From Spirochaetaceae bacterium (GTDB lineage: Bacteria; Spirochaetota; Spirochaetia; SZUA-6; RPPD01), in NCBI GenBank assembly GCA_003818675.1, contig RPPD01000047.1, positions 1 to 9,495 of the forward strand: 9,495 nucleotides of DNA, written 5' to 3'. The notes below the pieces were generated by a model. That model was not told the DNA's origin. It worked only from the letters and a program-made list of their open reading frames with translations, and did not search any database. Position numbers and translations under genes: made by a program. Each line of letters opens with the position of its first letter. Within the stretch, counting starts at the first letter, position 1. Positions 6,120 to 9,495 of this stretch are shown here, piece after piece.

Positions 6120-6530
6120 ATGAATATTCCAGTCATTTCAATTGGCAATTCAAAGGGTATTCGTATTCCGCAGCCCATTCTCAAGCAATGCAATTTTGGG
6201 AATGAGGTTTCCCTGGAAGTGCGGGAAAATGAAATTGTAATTCGCAGGGGTTCCAGGGCCAATCCTGTCTATGATTTTGACCATATGGGTGAACTGGATG
6301 ACATGACGGTTCAGCTCCTGCTTCGCGAATGCGATTACCTGACCCTTGCGCTTGCGCTTGTAGATGCTCCGGTTTCGGTGAAGGAAAAAATATACATGAA
6401 CATGTCCGAGCGGGCAAAAACTATGCTTGCGGAACATGTCACAAGGCTCGAAGGTCTTGATACCCGCGGATTGATCGTGGAAATGAACCGCGTAGTATTA
6501 AACAGGATTCTTGAGCGGGTTCTGCCCTGA
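6120..6530 (+). CDS. AbrB/MazE (SpoVT) DNA-binding domain fused to a FliG C-terminal-like domain
   Basis: A 136-aa protein of two parts. Residues 1-46 are a swapped-hairpin SpoVT/AbrB domain of MazE type: MNIPVISIGNSKGIRIPQPIL, then VSLEVRENEIVIRRG. This is the fold that binds DNA in antitoxins and transition-state regulators. Residues about 59-134 resemble the C-terminal domain of the flagellar rotor protein FliG: DDMTVQLLLRECDYLTLALAL and VKEKIYMNMSERAKTMLAEHV parallel FliG's D-R-x-(I/V)-Q-x-(V/L)-L-(R/Q)-E-V-D...L..AL and (R/K)EK...NMS.RA..ML..D. The NMSxRA Arg (R98) is kept. The Lys of ALKGA is Val (V81), and the Asp pair after ML is Glu-His, so the torque-generating charge pattern is only partly conserved. 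Its operator and promoter (6062-6108) suggest autorepression. No toxin gene is adjacent. The domain assignments rest on recognition by eye. The biological role is unknown, but a regulator that reads flagellar state or uses the FliG-like tail for oligomerisation is a reasonable inference. Confidence 0.82.
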   Translation: MNIPVISIGNSKGIRIPQPILKQCNFGNEVSLEVRENEIVIRRGSRANPVYDFDHMGELDDMTVQLLLRECDYLTLALALVDAPVSVKEKIYMNMSERAKTMLAEHVTRLEGLDTRGLIVEMNRVVLNRILERVLP

Positions 6531-6549
6531 AAACAACTGTGGGGCATTT

Positions 6550-8094
6550 TTACCAGTCAATGGGAAAATAATCCTTCAGGAATTTGCCATACATGTGTTT
6601 GCCAGTGCTGATGCCTGAAAAGAAAGGATCGCAGACGCGCGCGGCCCCGTCCACAATGTCCAGGGGTGGCTGGAAATCATGGAGGTCCTGTTTCAGGAAT
6701 GCCAGCGCCGCGGGATCTTCGTCTGTGACCCAGCCTGTGTCAACTGCGTTCATATGGATCCCGTCCTTTGCGAGTTCAGCCGCCGAAGTATGAGTAAACA
6801 TGTTGAGGCTGGCCTTTGCCATGTTTGTGTGCGGATGGCGGGCTCCTTTTTCAAAGCGCAGAAACTTACCTTCCATTGCAGATACATTGATAATGTGTTT
6901 TTTCCCTGTGTAATCCCGCTTCATCAGGTGGATTAATCTGTTGCAAAGCACAAAAGGCGCTATTGAGTTGATGAGCTGAAGCTCAATAACTTCAACTGCC
7001 GGGACTTCGCCCAGCACCAGCCTCCAGCTGTTTGTGGTGCGCAGATCTACCTGTTGCAGATCCGCGTCAAGCTTCCCCGCTGGAAAAAGTGTGTTTTCAG
7101 CCTCTGTGTTGTCATAGGTGTATGGAATTTGCGAAAGCCTGGCCGGAGCATACAGCCCGATTCCGGGAATTCCCGCCCCGACAGTATTGGCGCTGATTGC
7201 CATCGCGGGATCAACAGAGACCGTTTTGATGGAATTGTCGGAGAGCCTCTGGATGCAGGAGTGATATTTTGCCAGAAGCGGTTTAATCTCTGCGGGAAGA
7301 CTTTCCGCGGGTTTTGTTTCGTTTTCCATAAGGTGGAGATAGAATCCGGGGGGCCTGCGTACAGTCTGTGCCGCGTTGTTGATGAGAATATCAAGCCTTG
7401 GGTATTTCTCTGAAATAAAGCGGGCAAAGAGTTCCACGCTGGGCGTGTGGCGCAGGTCAAGGCCAAATATGTCAAGCCTGTTTTCCCATGCGCTAAAATC
7501 TTCCTCGCGACTGAATCGCAGGGCGGCGTCCACGGAAAAACGTGTGGTGACAATCACATGCGCGCCTGCGCGCAGCATCATGAGAGCGGCTTGATAACCG
7601 ATTTTCAGTCTGCCGCCTGTGATGAGCGCCACATTGCCTTTGAGGTCCGCAGCCTGAAAACGCTTGCTGTAGTTGTACTCTGCGCAGGACGGACACATCG
7701 AGTCATAAAAAAAATGAAGCTTGGTGTATTCTGCCTTGCAGATATAACAATTGCGCGGTGAAAGTAGTTCCTTGTATTCCCCATCTGCTCTCTGGTCTGT
7801 CACCAGTTTCTGTGCAGAAAAGACCTTTGCCTCGCGTGTTTGCCGTATTGCAGTTCCAGCACGGGCTTTCTTTTCCTTCAAAACTGTTTTCTGCCTTCGC
7901 GCTTTCCTGATTTCCTTGTTCCGCTTGTCCAGGCTGTCCTTGTCAGGACGCGAGAGTTTTCCCGCCGCGGTATAAAGCCCTATCCGCTGTTCTTCTGTGA
8001 GTTGAGCCAGATGCGCCCCGTCCGTGGCCAGGGTTTCCAGGAGATCGATGCAGGCCTGTATTTCCTGTTCTGAATAATTTTCCGGATTTTTCAC
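6550..8094 (-). CDS. Large SDR-family oxidoreductase with N-terminal zinc-binding motif
   Basis: A 514-aa protein, about twice the classical SDR size. Residues 1-110 are charged and helical, with a Lys/Arg-rich stretch at about 58-90. A CxxC (C116, C119) and CxxC (C134, C137) pair, 14 residues apart, should bind one zinc. The SDR Rossmann domain follows: TGGRLKIG (159-166) for NAD(P), NNAA (239-242), and the active-site Ser in INVSAMEG (S405). The YxxxK position reads HTNMAK, with T423 in place of Tyr and K427 kept. Between NNAA and the catalytic Ser there is an insertion of over 100 residues compared with classical SDRs. Without the Tyr acid/base the reaction is unclear; it may be an unusual reductase or a nucleotide-binding protein. 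The start is GTG 8094, 5 nt after the ribH stop, with only a weak purine-rich ribosome binding site (GAAGAAA). It is apparently the last gene of the riboflavin operon. Confidence 0.85.
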   Translation of the reverse strand: MKNPENYSEQEIQACIDLLETLATDGAHLAQLTEEQRIGLYTAAGKLSRPDKDSLDKRNKEIRKARRQKTVLKEKKARAGTAIRQTREAKVFSAQKLVTDQRADGEYKELLSPRNCYICKAEYTKLHFFYDSMCPSCAEYNYSKRFQAADLKGNVALITGGRLKIGYQAALMMLRAGAHVIVTTRFSVDAALRFSREEDFSAWENRLDIFGLDLRHTPSVELFARFISEKYPRLDILINNAAQTVRRPPGFYLHLMENETKPAESLPAEIKPLLAKYHSCIQRLSDNSIKTVSVDPAMAISANTVGAGIPGIGLYAPARLSQIPYTYDNTEAENTLFPAGKLDADLQQVDLRTTNSWRLVLGEVPAVEVIELQLINSIAPFVLCNRLIHLMKRDYTGKKHIINVSAMEGKFLRFEKGARHPHTNMAKASLNMFTHTSAAELAKDGIHMNAVDTGWVTDEDPAALAFLKQDLHDFQPPLDIVDGAARVCDPFFSGISTGKHMYGKFLKDYFPIDW

Positions 8095-8099
8095 CGCGG

Positions 8100-8579
8100 C
8101 TATTTCTTCAGGCCTTTCATCAGATTGGCCATCTCGATGGCGGAGCAGGCCGCGTCGAAACCCTTGTTGCCTGATTTGGTACCTGCGCGGTCCACAGCCT
8201 GGCTCACATTGTCTGTTGTGAGCACTCCGAATATTACGGGAATCTGCGAGGAAAGTCCCACCTGTGCCACGCCCTTGGATACCTCTGCTGCCACAAAGTC
8301 AAAGTGAGGTGTGTCGCCGCGGATGACTGTGCCCAGGCAGATTACCGCGTCATATGATTTGCTTTCTGCAAGTTTTTTTGCGGTGAGCGGAATTTCAAAC
8401 GAGCCAGGCACACGCACAATGCTGATGTCTGTCTCGGCGACCCCATGACGGACGAGCCCGTCAACCGCGCCGTCAATAAGCTTTGCCGTGATGAACTCGT
8501 TGAATCTGGATGCGATGATGCCAATTTTCAGGCCCTCGCCTGAAAGGTTTCCTTCAATGATCTTTACGCTGTTGTTCAT
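8100..8579 (-). CDS. ribH: 6,7-dimethyl-8-ribityllumazine synthase
   Basis: Condenses 5-amino-6-ribitylaminouracil with 3,4-dihydroxy-2-butanone 4-phosphate to give the riboflavin precursor, usually as a cytoplasmic icosahedral or pentameric assembly. All family motifs are present in the 159 aa: ASRFNEF (23-29), PGSFEIP (58-64), [14 protein letters not shown] (83-96) with the catalytic His at H92, FGVLTTDN (117-124), and [10 protein letters not shown] (131-140). The ATG has AAGGAGG upstream, overlapping the end of ribBA, with 3 nt between the ribBA stop and this start, indicating coupled translation. It supplies the enzyme that uses the RibB product made by the gene before it. Nothing unusual was seen. 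Confidence 0.97.
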   Translation of the reverse strand: MNNSVKIIEGNLSGEGLKIGIIASRFNEFITAKLIDGAVDGLVRHGVAETDISIVRVPGSFEIPLTAKKLAESKSYDAVICLGTVIRGDTPHFDFVAAEVSKGVAQVGLSSQIPVIFGVLTTDNVSQAVDRAGTKSGNKGFDAACSAIEMANLMKGLKK

Positions 8580-8582
8580 TTT

Positions 8583-9495
8583 CTATTCCTCCTTGGTGTG
8601 AAAATGTGTAAGTATGTGACCCATTTTTATTTGTTTTGTTTTTAAATAGTTGATGTTTGTCTTGTGTGGGGTGATCTCGACCGGAATCCGCTTTGTGACA
8701 AAGAGCCCGTAACCCTCAAGCCCCACAATCTTGCGCGGGTTGTTTGTGATAAGGTGTATGGTGGAAAGGCCCAGGTCCGCCAGTATCTGCGCGCCAATCC
8801 CGTAGTCGCGCAGGTCAGCGGCAAACCCGAGCTTTTCATTTGCCTCCACGGTGTCATGTCCCTCTTCCTGGAGTTTGTAGGCGCGGATCTTGTTTGGCAG
8901 TCCGATGCCGCGACCTTCCTGTCGCATGTAGAGCAGCACGCCGCAGCCCTCCTTTTCTATCATGCGGGCAGCCTCTGCGAACTGCTCTCCGCAGTCGCAT
9001 CGCAAAGAGCCAAATACATCACCTGTGAGGCACTCGGAATGGACGCGCACGAGTACGTCCTGTTTTCCGCGCACATCTCCCTTTATCAGGGCCATGTGGT
9101 CTTCTTCATCAACTACGGATTGATAGAGCGCAGCGCGGAAGTCCCCGTATTTCGTGGGCATGGAAACCTCCTCAATCTTTTTCACGAGGTGTTCACGTCC
9201 CATGCGGTACTGGATGAGGTCTGCAATCTTGATGATCTTGAGATTGTGTTTTTCAGCAAACTGGAGCAACTGGGGAAGACGGGCCATGGTGCCGTCCTCG
9301 GACATGATTTCGCAGAGAACTCCGGCCGGATAGAGCCCTGCCTGCAGGGAAAGATCCACAACCGCTTCCGTGTGGCCCGCGCGCTTTAATACACCGCAGT
9401 CCACTGCGCGAAGCGGAAATATGTGTCCAGGACGCATGAGTTCCGCGGGCTTTGTGGCAGGGTCAATGAGTGTCATGATTGTCGCGGCGCGGCCG
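8583..9495 (-). CDS. ribBA: Bifunctional 3,4-dihydroxy-2-butanone-4-phosphate synthase / GTP cyclohydrolase II (5' end outside window)
   Basis: About 303 C-terminal residues are visible; the reading frame stays open to the window edge. The first part is the end of Rib[38 protein letters not shown] and [13 protein letters not shown], which makes the four-carbon unit from ribulose 5-phosphate. After DLIQYR comes the RibA domain, which opens GTP. It shows a Cys-x10-Cys-x-Cys zinc site ([14 protein letters not shown]), the RQEGRGIGL loop with its catalytic Arg, [10 protein letters not shown] and LITNNPRK. Both domains look intact and active where seen. The N-terminus and any promoter or FMN riboswitch lie beyond the window. 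The gene is followed by ribH after 3 nt, so it begins the visible riboflavin operon. Confidence 0.96.
   Translation of the reverse strand, partial: GRAATIMTLIDPATKPAELMRPGHIFPLRAVDCGVLKRAGHTEAVVDLSLQAGLYPAGVLCEIMSEDGTMARLPQLLQFAEKHNLKIIKIADLIQYRMGREHLVKKIEEVSMPTKYGDFRAALYQSVVDEEDHMALIKGDVRGKQDVLVRVHSECLTGDVFGSLRCDCGEQFAEAARMIEKEGCGVLLYMRQEGRGIGLPNKIRAYKLQEEGHDTVEANEKLGFAADLRDYGIGAQILADLGLSTIHLITNNPRKIVGLEGYGLFVTKRIPVEITPHKTNINYLKTKQIKMGHILTHFHTKEE

Noticed and set aside
6108..6122. Upstream in-frame ATG as the start of the AbrB-FliG-like gene
   Set aside because: It overlaps the GGAGG site and the palindrome and has no ribosome binding site. ATG 6120 gives the canonical MazE-like N-terminus.
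6120..6549. Type II toxin-antitoxin module
   Set aside because: The N-terminal domain is MazE-like, but no MazF, PIN or other toxin ORF lies next to it. The downstream neighbour is a convergent SDR, and the C-terminus resembles FliG instead of a toxin-binding tail.
6526..6579. CCTGAA...TTCAGG pairing across the convergent gap as a terminator
   Set aside because: The 6-bp arms are separated by over 40 nt, with no T-run after the second arm.
8664..9389. Plus-strand open frame of 241 codons opposite ribBA
   Set aside because: It is antisense to well-conserved RibB/RibA motifs and shows no family resemblance of its own.
8583..9495. FMN riboswitch for the riboflavin operon
   Set aside because: The 5' end of ribBA is outside the window, so no leader can be inspected.

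Overview
The window is a bacterial chromosomal segment of densely packed genes. It shows compact operons, frequent end-to-start spacing of only a few bases, ATG and GTG starts with AGGAG-type ribosome binding sites, and no mobile element, rRNA, tRNA or CRISPR. The gene mix suggests a flagellated anaerobe-type bacterium. It includes paired cyclic-nucleotide-binding proteins (one with TPRs), an HD-GYP protein behind a sigma-54-type promoter, and a DNA-binding protein carrying a FliG-like tail. I lean towards Spirochaetota (Treponema-like or an uncultured relative). This is an inference from gene style, not something the sequence proves.

Left block (minus strand, 1-4376). Reading from right to left, a consensus-like sigma-70 promoter (4402-4431) precedes an amidohydrolase/deaminase. 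It is followed 8 nt later by a cyclic-nucleotide-binding/TPR protein, and then, with a TAATG stop/start overlap, by a Crp/Fnr-type regulator. After a gap of about 110 nt containing a strong hairpin come a divergent shikimate kinase (aroK) and chorismate synthase (aroC, cut by the window edge). The last two are shikimate-pathway genes.

Centre (plus strand, 4377-6530). A 345-nt AT-rich divergent intergenic region carries a near-perfect -24/-12 sigma-54 promoter. It drives an HD-GYP-family protein that probably belongs to c-di-GMP signalling but has lost some conserved metal-site residues. Two hairpins follow. Then comes a short gene whose product joins an AbrB/MazE (SpoVT) DNA-binding domain to a segment strongly resembling the C-terminal torque domain of the flagellar switch protein FliG. 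Its promoter (TTGATA-17-TATAAT) is overlapped by a perfect 28-bp palindrome plus an extra direct half-site, the layout expected of an autorepressed AbrB/MazE gene. No toxin gene accompanies it. This fusion is the most unusual thing in the window.

Right block (minus strand, 6550-9495). A riboflavin operon fragment runs ribBA (5' end outside the window), ribH, then a large SDR-type oxidoreductase. The last has an N-terminal CxxC...CxxC zinc-binding motif and a Thr in place of the catalytic Tyr of the SDR YxxxK motif. Spacings of 3 and 5 nt suggest co-transcription. The block converges on the AbrB-FliG-like gene with only 19 nt between the two stop codons.
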